Shown here one piece after another: positions 1-7,450 of a stretch of DNA of 25,134 nt. The position numbers and the translations under genes are program-made. The stretch spans positions 1 to 25,134 of the forward strand of contig JBBQSN010000029.1 of NCBI GenBank assembly GCA_038213835.1. The letters run 5' to 3'. Every line of letters begins with the position of its first letter. Within the stretch, counting starts at the first letter, position 1. The DNA is from JBBQSN01 sp038213835. Lineage in GTDB: Bacteria; Actinomycetota; Actinomycetes; Actinomycetales; CAWJMD01. Under the pieces are notes generated by a model. That model saw only the letters and a program-made list of their open reading frames with translations, had not been told where the DNA came from and searched no databases.

Positions 1-2
1 CC

Positions 3-623
3 GCCGCCGCCGCCGGCGCCTGTGCCGTGCTCGCCCTCGGCCTTGCCGCCCCCGCCCAGGCCGCCACCATCTCCTCCGGCCACTGGGACGTCGTCGCCGA
101 GGTCGACTGCGCGGCGAACACCATCGAGCTGCACGCGCACAACCACGACACCGGTGCCGAGGAGCCACTGACGACCGCGACGACGTTCTCTGTGGGTGCC
201 GGCAACGCGGTGACGTCGACGGCCAAGGACCGCGCCAGGTTCGGCGGCACCAACCCCTTCCGCGTCCTGACCCAGGACGAGGACCAGGTGCCCAACGGGA
301 AGCTGGTCATCGGGGTCGAGGCCGAGTACGCCGCGAACTGCGGAGCGAGCACGCCGCTGGTGACCATCAAGCGGTCCGGCAGCACGAGCACCAGTCCCGC
401 GGGGCTCCGAGGCGCGTCGTACCTCAACTCCAACGGCAAGCAGACCCAGATCGACACCGCCACCGGGGCCGGTCGCAACGTCGGCGTCGTGACCAACGGC
501 CACGAGGACCGTCGCTGGGGCTTCACCGGGGCCGGCACCTACGACATCGGCCTCCAGGCCACCGCGTCCATCGGCGGTGCCCTTCGCACCGACACCGGCA
601 CGATCCGGTTCAGCGTCAGCTGA
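3..623 (+). CDS. Secreted choice-of-anchor M-like protein, 5' end missing
   Basis: The reading frame is open from the window edge, so the true start lies upstream. A GTG at 27 is available but would leave a signal peptide with no basic n-region. The visible N-terminus is Ala-rich and hydrophobic and ends in a likely signal-peptidase site (AQA|A, cleavage near nt 62/63). The mature part of about 185 residues opens with a GHWDV motif and ends with a RWGFTGAGTYDIGLQATA-type motif. Both resemble the start and end of the actinobacterial surface-anchored (choice-of-anchor M, TIGR03769-like) domain, which also recurs in the next gene. There is no sorting signal or C-terminal membrane helix; the protein ends TIRFSVS, so it is probably released or held by a partner. 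These families often lie beside metal-type ABC transporters, but none is visible here. Exact function is unknown. Confidence 0.7.
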   Translation, partial: AAAAGACAVLALGLAAPAQAATISSGHWDVVAEVDCAANTIELHAHNHDTGAEEPLTTATTFSVGAGNAVTSTAKDRARFGGTNPFRVLTQDEDQVPNGKLVIGVEAEYAANCGASTPLVTIKRSGSTSTSPAGLRGASYLNSNGKQTQIDTATGAGRNVGVVTNGHEDRRWGFTGAGTYDIGLQATASIGGALRTDTGTIRFSVS

Positions 624-639
624 GTCCGGCCTGTACGAC

Positions 640-682
640 CCGGGCTGACCCGGCACCGACGACCGGTGCCGGGTCGGCCCGG
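640..682. terminator. Strong 19-bp hairpin between the two surface-protein genes
   Basis: Arms 640-658 and 664-682 pair over 19 positions with a single G-T wobble (646/676) and a 5-nt loop (ACGAC). The inner 12 pairs (647-658/664-675) are perfect. It lies 17 nt after the stop at 623 and 51 nt before the next start. There is no T-run after it, as is common for high-GC actinobacterial terminators. An mRNA-stabilising hairpin is an alternative. Confidence 0.65.
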
Positions 683-732
683 TAGCACGACAGCAGTTTC
701 CGCCCCGTCCGTACCGCTCGTCTGGAGTTCTC

Positions 733-3700
733 ATGATCGGATCGTCGTCGTCTGCTGGTCGTGTTCGGGTGGCCCTGGCCGCACTGGGGGTGGCCGGGCT
801 GGGGGTGGCGCCGCTGGCCGGGCTGCCGCCGGCCGTGGCGGCCCCGGTGGCGCCCGGCCCGGTTGCTGCGGCGGCGGAGCCGTTGACGGTGGTGGACCAG
901 GTGGGCTGGTTGACGACCCAGGACGTCGACGGGCAGGTGCGGTTCGGGGTGCTGAAGTCCGGGTACGACGGGCAGGGCGAGGAGTGGGTGCCGGCCGAGC
1001 AGGCCCTGCTGCGGGTGCCGGAGTCGGCCCTGACGACGGTGCCGGTGGACGAGTATCAGTTCGAACCGGACGTGCCACCGTTCTACGAGTTCCTGGGGGA
1101 GCCCGGTGACCCGATCTACACCACCCCGGACGACCTGGGCGTAGCCGAGGAGACCAGCACCCTGCTGCTGGGGGTGGCGACGTCGCCGACGGTGAACGTC
1201 GACAACAGGCTGGCAGAGCTGTGGCTGGACTCGGTGGAGGGCGCAGGCCCGGCCTACGCCTACGACGACCAGGTGATCGAGGACCCCGATCCCGATGTGA
1301 CTCCGTACATCAACCGGTACCTGTGGTGGGACCCGACCCGTCAGGACGGCCGGCCCAGCGCCCTGTCGATCTTTGCCAACGACCCGCCGTACGACCGGTT
1401 GCCGAAGACCTTCTCGTTCCCGACGGCCGGGGTGTACTGCCTCCAGGTCCAACCCAAGGTGTACGACTTCAACGTCGACCCCTACGTGGTGACCGACGGC
1501 GTTCCGTCGACACTGGCCGTGGCGGTCGGTGACGTGGATCCCGCGTCGGTGCCGCCGTGTGAGCAGCCGGACCCGGGTGCGCCGATCGATCCGGGGCCGG
1601 ACCCGGACGGCCCGTTCGTGTTCCGGGCCGGGATGCATGTGGATGTGGCGGGTCGGTTGGGCCAGACCGGGGGTCTGGAGCTGGGGCTGCGCAAGAGCGA
1701 TGCGGCCGGTGGGGGCAACGTCAGTTGGCACGAGTTCGACGACAGTGTGGTCTCGTTGCCGGACGCGGCGATCCGCACGATCCCTGAGGGTGAGGAGTAC
1801 GCGTTCCTGGGGGAGGCCGGGTCGCAGGTGTGGCGCAGCCCTGAGCTGGCTCGGAGTAATCCGAACGCGGTCTGGATGGGGTTGGGTGGGGAGGAGATCG
1901 ACGGCGATCTTGAGTTCGGGACCGGCCCGAGTCTGGTGACCACGGGTGTCGCTGCTGCGGGCGGTGGTATGGCCCCGGGGGAGATGGTGGTGTGGAACTC
2001 GGGTTCGCAGTCGGGTGGGTCTCCAATGTTCAGTACACGGCAGGGTCTGCCGGCCGGGACGGGGGTGCCGAAGGGGTCGCACCGGCACACGAACTGGGAC
2101 TTCGGTGCGCCGGGGGTGTACTGCGTGGGGATGGGCTTGAGTGCATCGCGGGCCGGTGGTGAGGTGCTGCGGGACGCTGAGACGTTGACGGTGGTGGTCG
2201 GTGACGCGATCGACCCGGCTACCGTGACGCCGTGCGGGCAGGCCGGTGATCCGCTACCGACCGGGACGCACCCGTTCGAGCCGGTTCCGGCCCCGGCCGG
2301 GCAGGTCGCGGACCTGCAGATGACCACGGCCGAGGAGTCGGTGCCGGCGGGGATGTCGCGGCTCTCGACCGGTCTGGACGCCGGGGTGCTGGACACCCGG
2401 TTCGTCGTGTTCGGCCAGGCAGACGCCGGAGTCTCCTACGGGGTGGACGACACCGTGCTGCGGTTGGGACTCGAGACCGCACCCGGGCGATGGGAGATCT
2501 CGGGCAACGGTGAGGGGTATCCCGGGCTGGGCCTGGAGCAGGACGCGGCCGGAGTCGCGGTGGACGAGGTCGAGGGCGAGGTGGACTGGACGATCACCGA
2601 CTACGCCGGTCCCGGCGGGGTCCGCCTGTTCACCGGGGCGATCTCACCGCTGGACACCACGGTCGGTGACCTGGAGCACCGGGTGCTGGCCGGCGACTTC
2701 CAGGGCGGTGGGTGGACGGTGACGGGTGCGGGGGTGCACTGCGTCGACATGCGGTGGGCGGTGACGACCGGTGCGGGGCAGCGGGTGTCGGTGGACCGGA
2801 CGCTGACCCTGGTGGCCGGTGAGGTGCCGGAGCCGGTGGTGCCGTGCTCGCGCGGTCAGGAGCCGACCCCGCCGTCGGAGGACCCCGACCCTGACCCGGG
2901 TCCGGGCCCGGGCCCTGGTCCTGGTCCTGGGCCGAACGGTCGTGAGGTGCTCGATGTCGGGCATGTGGACGTGTTCGCGCGGACCTCGGCCGGTGCGGGG
3001 ACCCAGGCGGTGGAGCTCGTGGTCAAGGACGGCCGGGTGGACCCGGCGGACCCGGTGTTCCGGGAGCCCGCGGACGTGGTGCTCCACGTCAAGGAACTGG
3101 CCCGCACGCAGGTCCCGGCCAGCGGGTACGAGTTCCTGGGCGAGCCCGGCTCACCGACGTGGGTGCTGCCGCAGACCCAGGACCAGCAGCTGCTGTGGCC
3201 GGGGTGGGACTCCCAGCCGGCCGCCGGGCTGGAGGGTTTCACCTGGTCGCTGGACGACGTCCGCGGTGCGGGCGAGCTGGCGATCCACCAGCTCGACGAG
3301 CTGGGGCTGCCCGCCCAGCTGCTCGGCAGCGGTCCCGGTGCGCCGACGACGTTCGAGCTCGCCGAGCACGGGCACGGCAACTGGGCCTTCTCGGCGGCAG
3401 GCACGTACTGCCTGGACGTCACGATGTCCGCCCGCCCGGACGTCGGTGGGCTCGCACCCGACTCGGAGACCCTGCTGGTCACGGTGGGCGACGACGTGGA
3501 CCCGTCCACGGCCACCGAGGCCGACTGCGACCCCGACCCGCCGGGCACCGACCCGCCGGGCACCGACCCGCCGGGCACCGATCCGCCGGGCACCGACCCT
3601 GCCGCCCCTGGCGGTTCGAGTGGAGCGGGCGACCGGGTCGACGCCGCGCGCGCTGTGCCGTCCGGGCTCCCGGGTGCGCTGGCCCGTACCGGTCTGGCGG

Positions 3701-3819
3701 GCCTGGGCGTCCTGCTCCTCGGCGGGACGGCGCTGCTCGGCGGTGCCGGGCTCCGCGTGGCCGCGCGGTCACGGTCGCGGTTGCGAACGAGCCGGCGCAG
3801 GTCTGGTGCGCCGCGGTGA
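733..3819 (+). CDS. Four-domain choice-of-anchor M surface protein with LARTG sorting signal
   Basis: This 1028-residue secreted wall protein starts at ATG 733, preceded by GGAG at 724-727. Signal peptide is about residues 1-40. Four related domains follow: about 52-280, 296-505, 515-710 and 737-935. Domains 1, 2 and 4 carry the FLGEPG/FLGEAG motif; domains 2 and 4 carry the H-x-NW-F-x-x-x-G-x-YC motif typical of choice-of-anchor M repeats; domain 3 is degenerate. Each domain ends with two cysteines (236/276, 464/501, 670/705, 893/932). These are the only eight cysteines in the protein, which suggests one disulfide per domain. Pro/Gly/Asp linkers separate domains 1 from 2 and 3 from 4. The C-terminus has four PPGTD repeats, LARTG (983-987), a hydrophobic helix (about 988-1010) and an Arg-rich tail. 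LAxTG is the signal known for class E sortases. The ligand is unknown. Confidence 0.85.
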   Translation: MIGSSSSAGRVRVALAALGVAGLGVAPLAGLPPAVAAPVAPGPVAAAAEPLTVVDQVGWLTTQDVDGQVRFGVLKSGYDGQGEEWVPAEQALLRVPESALTTVPVDEYQFEPDVPPFYEFLGEPGDPIYTTPDDLGVAEETSTLLLGVATSPTVNVDNRLAELWLDSVEGAGPAYAYDDQVIEDPDPDVTPYINRYLWWDPTRQDGRPSALSIFANDPPYDRLPKTFSFPTAGVYCLQVQPKVYDFNVDPYVVTDGVPSTLAVAVGDVDPASVPPCEQPDPGAPIDPGPDPDGPFVFRAGMHVDVAGRLGQTGGLELGLRKSDAAGGGNVSWHEFDDSVVSLPDAAIRTIPEGEEYAFLGEAGSQVWRSPELARSNPNAVWMGLGGEEIDGDLEFGTGPSLVTTGVAAAGGGMAPGEMVVWNSGSQSGGSPMFSTRQGLPAGTGVPKGSHRHTNWDFGAPGVYCVGMGLSASRAGGEVLRDAETLTVVVGDAIDPATVTPCGQAGDPLPTGTHPFEPVPAPAGQVADLQMTTAEESVPAGMSRLSTGLDAGVLDTRFVVFGQADAGVSYGVDDTVLRLGLETAPGRWEISGNGEGYPGLGLEQDAAGVAVDEVEGEVDWTITDYAGPGGVRLFTGAISPLDTTVGDLEHRVLAGDFQGGGWTVTGAGVHCVDMRWAVTTGAGQRVSVDRTLTLVAGEVPEPVVPCSRGQEPTPPSEDPDPDPGPGPGPGPGPGPNGREVLDVGHVDVFARTSAGAGTQAVELVVKDGRVDPADPVFREPADVVLHVKELARTQVPASGYEFLGEPGSPTWVLPQTQDQQLLWPGWDSQPAAGLEGFTWSLDDVRGAGELAIHQLDELGLPAQLLGSGPGAPTTFELAEHGHGNWAFSAAGTYCLDVTMSARPDVGGLAPDSETLLVTVGDDVDPSTATEADCDPDPPGTDPPGTDPPGTDPPGTDPAAPGGSSGAGDRVDAARAVPSGLPGALARTGLAGLGVLLLGGTALLGGAGLRVAARSRSRLRTSRRRSGAPR
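3538..3597 (+). repeat. Four 15-bp tandem repeats encoding PPGTD
   Basis: Four consecutive 15-bp units (CCGCCGGGCACCGAC) encode the pentapeptide PPGTD at residues 936-955. Unit three differs only by a synonymous GAT. The near-identity at DNA level suggests recent slippage expansion. Its likely role is a flexible spacer that lifts the domains above the cell wall. Copy number may vary between strains. Confidence 0.9.
3679..3816 (+). other. LAxTG-type cell-wall sorting signal
   Basis: Residues 983-987 read LARTG. They are followed by about 23 hydrophobic residues (GLAGLGVLLLGGTALLGGAG region) and a tail rich in Arg and Ser. This tripartite layout is that of a sortase substrate. LAxTG rather than LPxTG is the form used by class E sortases of high-GC Gram-positives. 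No sortase gene is in the window, so the housekeeping enzyme is presumably encoded elsewhere. Confidence 0.8.
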
Positions 3820-4012
3820 TCGCCGCCGTGCTCTCCGAGACGTGCGAGGTCCCGGCCGGGCGGCTCGAGCACGAACGCACCCTGCTCGCGCCGTCGACCG
3901 ACCGTCCTGCGTCCACACCGTCCGGGGGTGAGAGCGCGCACCCGGGCGGGGCCGCGTCCGAGAACGTCGTCGGGTCGAGCGCGCGGCCAGGTCACCGACG
4001 TCGCTGAGGGGG

Positions 4013-4018
4013 CAGACT
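4013..4018 (+). promoter_or_regulatory. Possible -10 box (CAGACT) of the glcG remnant
   Basis: CAGACT ends six bases before the ATG at 4025. This is the same spacing as the better TANNNT boxes at 15933, 18591 and 19841. It departs from TANNNT at the first base, so it is weaker evidence. If active, it would also drive the purine genes of block A. From 3820 to 4012 I see no coding signal and no other clear promoter element. Confidence 0.35.
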
Positions 4019-4024
4019 GGCGCC

Positions 4025-4236
4025 ATGCTGACCCTCGACGAGGCGCTCGACCCCTGTTCCGCCGCCCGGTCCGCTGCCTGTGAGGAGGGTGTGGTGGTGT
4101 CGTCGACGCGGCGGGTCACCTCATCGCCGTCGCTCGCAGGGACGGGGCCGGCTGGCTGTGCGCCGACATCGCGCTCGGCAAGGCGTGGGCCGCTGCTGCG
4201 TCCGGCACGACGAGCGCGGCACGGAAGGACGAGATG
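4025..4236 (+). pseudogene. Remnant of a GlcG/HbpS-family heme-binding protein gene
   Basis: From ATG 4025 the frame reads MLTLDEA...SAACEEGVVV and then loses sense. From about 4099 a second frame continues the family pattern: VVDAAGHLIAVARRDGAG, then a stretch ending WLCADIALGKAWAAAASGTT. The N-terminal LTLDEA, the VVDAAGHLIA strand and the ALGKAWAA helix are characteristic of GlcG/HbpS (DUF336) proteins, which are normally about 135-145 residues. Here about 70 residues remain, in two frames. A small deletion near 4090-4100 best explains the shift. The second frame is the frame of the next gene, and its codons run through that gene's ATG at 4234. The C-terminal half is absent. It is probably non-functional. 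A sequencing error could explain the frame change but not the missing half. Confidence 0.7.
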
Positions 4237-5535
4237 ACGCCGGTGCCGCACTCCGCCGCACGTCAGGAGCCGTCGGCGGACGACAGCACGGGAGGCGCCG
4301 TGCTGGGCTTGGCCGCGACTCTCGCGGCCGAGACCGACGCTCGGCTCGCTCGCGCCGACGTCGAGCTCGTGACGGGCTTCCCGGGCGAGCAACCCGGTCG
4401 GCAGCCGGTGCACACCGTCTACGTACCCGCCCACCGGTTCCGCGCCGACCTCACGCAGCAGTGGGGTCGCGCCGCGCTGGCGGCGATGGACCACGACGAG
4501 ACCCTGTTCGCCGAGGTGGCGCGCGATCGCGAGGTGGTGCGGCTGGTCAGGGACAAGCTGGGCCGCGAGCCGATCGAGGACGTCCGGATCGACTTCGAGG
4601 ACGGTTACACCCGCCGCGGGGACGACGAGGAGGACGCCGACGTCCTGACCGCGGCGGCGGAGCTCGCACAGGCGATCGGCTCCGGCGGCGCTCCGCCGTA
4701 CCGCGGCATCCGGTTCAAGAGCCTGGACGCCCCGTCGCGACGTCGCGGTATCCGTACGCTGACGATGTTCCTCTCACACTTCCACGACCTGGGCGGCACG
4801 CTCGACGACTTCGTCGTGACCCTGCCGAAGATCACCAGCCTCGCTCAGGTCGAGGCGATGGTCGAGCTCACGGTCCGGCTGGAGCAGTCCCTCGGGTTGG
4901 CCCGCCGGAGCCTGCTTTTCGAGCTGCAGATCGAGACGCCGCAGTCCATCCTCGGTCCGCACGGCGAGGCGCTGGTGGCGCAGATGATCCATGCCGGCGA
5001 CGCACGGGTGACGTCGTTGCACTACGGCACCTACGACTACTCCGCCTACTGCGGGATCCCGGCGGCGTTCCAGAGCATGGAGCACCCCGTGGCCGACCAC
5101 GCCAAGCTCGTGATGCAGGCGGCGGCAGCGGGCACCGGGGTGCGGCTCTGCGACGGCTCCACCAACGTCCTGCCCGTGGGCGACGCGGCCGCGGTGCGCC
5201 GCGGGTGGGAGCTGCACGCCCGGCTCGTCCGCCGGTCGCTCGAGCGCGGCTACAACCAGGGGTGGGACCTGCACCCGGCCCAGCTGCCCACGAGGTACGC
5301 CGCGACCTATGCCTTCTACCGCGAGGGCTTCGAAGCGGCCGCGGGCCGGCTGCGCGCCTACCTGGACCGAGCGGACACCAACGTGATGGACGAGCCGGCG
5401 ACGGCGCGAGCGCTGGCCGACTTCGTGGTCCGGGGCGTGGACTGCGGCGCGGTCGCGGCCGCGGAGGTCGAGGCGGGTACCGGGCTGGACGCGGCTCGCC
5501 TCCTCGACCTGGCCCGACCGCAGCGGGGCACGTGA
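4234..5535 (+). CDS. DUF6986 / HpcH-HpaI aldolase-citrate lyase family protein
   Basis: This 433-residue protein resembles CitE/HpcH-type lyases with a TIM-barrel fold. Recognisable segments are RQPVHTVYVPAHRF near the N-terminus, DFEDGYTRRGDDEEDAD (residues 120 on, the acidic metal-site loop), ELQIETPQSI (E234, the second expected metal ligand), a HYGTYDYSAYCGIP segment and CDGSTNVLPVGD. The family is common beside uricase genes in actinobacteria, but its reaction is not established; a late C2-C4 acid step of purine breakdown is an inference. ATG 4234 has GGAAGGA just upstream. GTG 4300 is a possible alternative, because family similarity only begins near residue 23 and the upstream codons belong to the glcG remnant. 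Uricase follows after 39 nt, so the two are probably cotranscribed. Confidence 0.85.
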   Translation: MTPVPHSAARQEPSADDSTGGAVLGLAATLAAETDARLARADVELVTGFPGEQPGRQPVHTVYVPAHRFRADLTQQWGRAALAAMDHDETLFAEVARDREVVRLVRDKLGREPIEDVRIDFEDGYTRRGDDEEDADVLTAAAELAQAIGSGGAPPYRGIRFKSLDAPSRRRGIRTLTMFLSHFHDLGGTLDDFVVTLPKITSLAQVEAMVELTVRLEQSLGLARRSLLFELQIETPQSILGPHGEALVAQMIHAGDARVTSLHYGTYDYSAYCGIPAAFQSMEHPVADHAKLVMQAAAAGTGVRLCDGSTNVLPVGDAAAVRRGWELHARLVRRSLERGYNQGWDLHPAQLPTRYAATYAFYREGFEAAAGRLRAYLDRADTNVMDEPATARALADFVVRGVDCGAVAAAEVEAGTGLDAARLLDLARPQRGT

Positions 5536-5574
5536 GGAAGACCCCGCAGACCGTTGACGACGAAAGGAGCCACA

Positions 5575-6495
5575 GTGAGCAGGATCGTGCTCGGAGCCAA
5601 TCAGTACGGCAAGGCCGAGAACCGTGTCGTGCGGGTCTACCGCGAGACCGAGCGTCACGAGATCAAGGACCTCAACGTGTCGACCTCGCTGCGCGGTGAC
5701 TTCACAGACGCCCACGTCATCGGCGACCAGACGAAGGTGCTGCCGACCGACACCCAGAAGAACACCGCCTTCGCCTATGCCAAGGAGCACGGCATCACCT
5801 CGGCCGAGGACTACGCCATCGCGCTCGGCACGCACTTCCTGGAGGCGGCGCCGCCGGCCACCGGCGCGCAGATCGGGGTCCAGGAGTACGTCTGGGACCG
5901 GATCGTCGTCGACGGAGAGGGGCACGACCACTCCTTCGTGCGCCGTGGCGCGGAGACGCGGACCACCGTCGTCACCGTCGAGGGCAGGGGCGAGGAGCAG
6001 CAGGTGTGGGTGGTCTCCGGGTTCAGCGACCTGGTGCTGCTCAAGTCCACGGGTTCGCAGTTCAAGGCCTTCCTGACGGACGCCTACACCACGCTCCAGG
6101 AGACCGACGACCGGATCATGGCGACGTCGTTGACCGCCCGGTGGCGTTACGAGGGCACCTCGGCGCAGCGCGAGATCGACTGGAACGGCGCCTACGACGA
6201 CATCAGGCGGATCCTGCTGAGCGCCTTCGCCACGACGTACAGCCGCGCCCTGCAGGAGACCCTCTACGTGATGGGCAGAGACGTCCTCGACACCCATCCC
6301 GAGGTCGCCGAGATCAAGTTCTCGGCACCCAACAAGCACCACTTCCCCGTCGACCTGGCGCCCTTCGGCCTCGAGAACAACGGCGAGGTGTTCATCGCCG
6401 CCGACCGGCCCTACGGGCTGATCGAGGCCGCCTTGTCCCGGGAGAGCTCCTCCGATCCAGGTGCGGCGTGGCAAGCCGTCCCCGGCTTCGCGTGA
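5575..6495 (+). CDS. pucL: Factor-independent urate hydroxylase (uricase)
   Basis: This enzyme oxidises urate with O2 to 5-hydroxyisourate and H2O2, without a cofactor. The GTG start at 5575 is chosen because GAAAGGAG (5562-5569) precedes it at good spacing; it gives 306 residues, normal for the family. Two T-fold domains are expected. K13 (in NQYGKAENR), T58-D59 (in VLPTDTQKNT) and N253/H255 (in PNKHHF) match the catalytic Lys, Thr and His region of known uricases. The C-terminal FIAADRPYGLIEA motif is also typical. It sits between the DUF6986 lyase and uraD, whose product acts two steps later, so the order follows the pathway. Peroxide is a by-product, and no catalase is in the window. Confidence 0.95.
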   Translation: MSRIVLGANQYGKAENRVVRVYRETERHEIKDLNVSTSLRGDFTDAHVIGDQTKVLPTDTQKNTAFAYAKEHGITSAEDYAIALGTHFLEAAPPATGAQIGVQEYVWDRIVVDGEGHDHSFVRRGAETRTTVVTVEGRGEEQQVWVVSGFSDLVLLKSTGSQFKAFLTDAYTTLQETDDRIMATSLTARWRYEGTSAQREIDWNGAYDDIRRILLSAFATTYSRALQETLYVMGRDVLDTHPEVAEIKFSAPNKHHFPVDLAPFGLENNGEVFIAADRPYGLIEAALSRESSSDPGAAWQAVPGFA

Positions 6496-6543
6496 CCTCC
6501 GCGTCCCCCAGATGCTCGGCGAGCCCCACCACGAAGGAGCCCA

Positions 6544-7050
6544 GTGCCCGACCTCGCGGACCTCAACGACGCACCCGCCCAGGAGCTGCGCCGGCGTCTG
6601 CTCGCCCTCACCGCGGCGCCGCAGTGGGCAGACGCCCTGGTGTCGGCCCGCCCCTACCCCGACCTCGACTCCCTGCTCGCCGCCTCCGACGAGCTCGTCG
6701 CGTCCCTGGGGGAGTCCCAGGTCGACGCAGCCCTCGCCGGCCACCCGCGGATCGGGGACCCGGGCGAGGCACTCGACCGGGAGTCGGCCGACCGCTCGGC
6801 GGCCGAGCAGTCCGGGATGGCCTCCGCGGACGACGCGACCCTGGACGCGATGGCACGCGGCAACGCGGCCTACGAGGCCGAGTTCGGGCGCATCTACCTG
6901 GTGGCTGCGGCGGGCCGGAGCGCGGACGAGCTCCTCACCCTGCTGCACGAGCGGCTGGGGCACGATCCGCAGCACGAGCTGGACGTCGTCCGTGCCGAGC
7001 TCGCCCGGATCACCCGGCTGCGGCTCCAGAGCTCGTGGGGGGACCGGTGA
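6544..7050 (+). CDS. uraD: 2-oxo-4-hydroxy-4-carboxy-5-ureidoimidazoline decarboxylase
   Basis: The enzyme decarboxylates OHCU stereospecifically to S-allantoin. At 168 residues it is a standard all-helical OHCU decarboxylase. The key GHPRIGDP motif puts the catalytic His at residue 67, and the following SAAEQSGM helix supplies E88; both positions fit the family. The GTG start at 6544 is preceded by GAAGGAG at 6533-6539. The gene ends in a GTGA overlap with uraH (7047-7050), so the two are translationally coupled, in keeping with their consecutive reactions. Uricase lies 48 nt upstream. Confidence 0.95.
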   Translation: MPDLADLNDAPAQELRRRLLALTAAPQWADALVSARPYPDLDSLLAASDELVASLGESQVDAALAGHPRIGDPGEALDRESADRSAAEQSGMASADDATLDAMARGNAAYEAEFGRIYLVAAAGRSADELLTLLHERLGHDPQHELDVVRAELARITRLRLQSSWGDR

Positions 7051-7382
7051 GCATCTCCACCCACGTGCTGGACGCCGTCGCCGGCGGCCCCGCCGCTGGG
7101 ATGACGGTGCGGCTCGAGCGGCTCGACGACGAGCTCGTGGTGCCGCTCGGTGAGGGCACCACCGACGCGGACGGACGATGCCCCGAGCTGACCGACGGGC
7201 TCGTCCTCCAGAGCGGGATCCACCGGCTGCGCTTCGAGACCGGCCCCTGGTTCGGGCGCACGGGCACGACGTCCTTCTACCCGGTCGTGGAGATCACGTT
7301 CGAGGTCACCGACCCCCGAGGGCACCACCACGTGCCGCTGCTGCTGAGTCCGTTCGCCTACTCCACCTATCGCGGCAGCTGA
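7047..7382 (+). CDS. uraH: 5-hydroxyisourate hydrolase (transthyretin-like)
   Basis: This enzyme hydrolyses 5-hydroxyisourate, the uricase product, to OHCU. At 111 residues it is a complete transthyretin-related protein. It starts STHVLD (His6), has the TDADGR segment (R44), a HHHVPLLLSP strand (His95) and ends with the hallmark C-terminal tetrapeptide YRGS. All are conserved active-site elements of HIU hydrolases and are absent from true transthyretins. The GTG start lies inside the uraD stop (GTGA overlap), so it needs no separate ribosome binding site. The next gene, allB, begins 68 nt downstream. Confidence 0.95.
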   Translation: MSISTHVLDAVAGGPAAGMTVRLERLDDELVVPLGEGTTDADGRCPELTDGLVLQSGIHRLRFETGPWFGRTGTTSFYPVVEITFEVTDPRGHHHVPLLLSPFAYSTYRGS

Positions 7383-7450
7383 GCGATGCCCCCCGCGTCG
7401 AGGCCGGAGGTGCTGGGGGATCGCTCCCGGACGCACCTGGGGTATCGGTC

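Noticed and set aside
3538..3597. Short regular repeats that could suggest a CRISPR-like array
   Set aside because: The repeats are contiguous 15-bp units without spacers, in frame, encoding PPGTD within the surface protein.
4774..6975. Very long open frame on the minus strand opposite the lyase and uricase genes
   Set aside because: It is the mirror of GC-rich third codon positions. The translation is Arg/Val/Gly-rich with no family motif, and the plus strand carries unmistakable enzymes.
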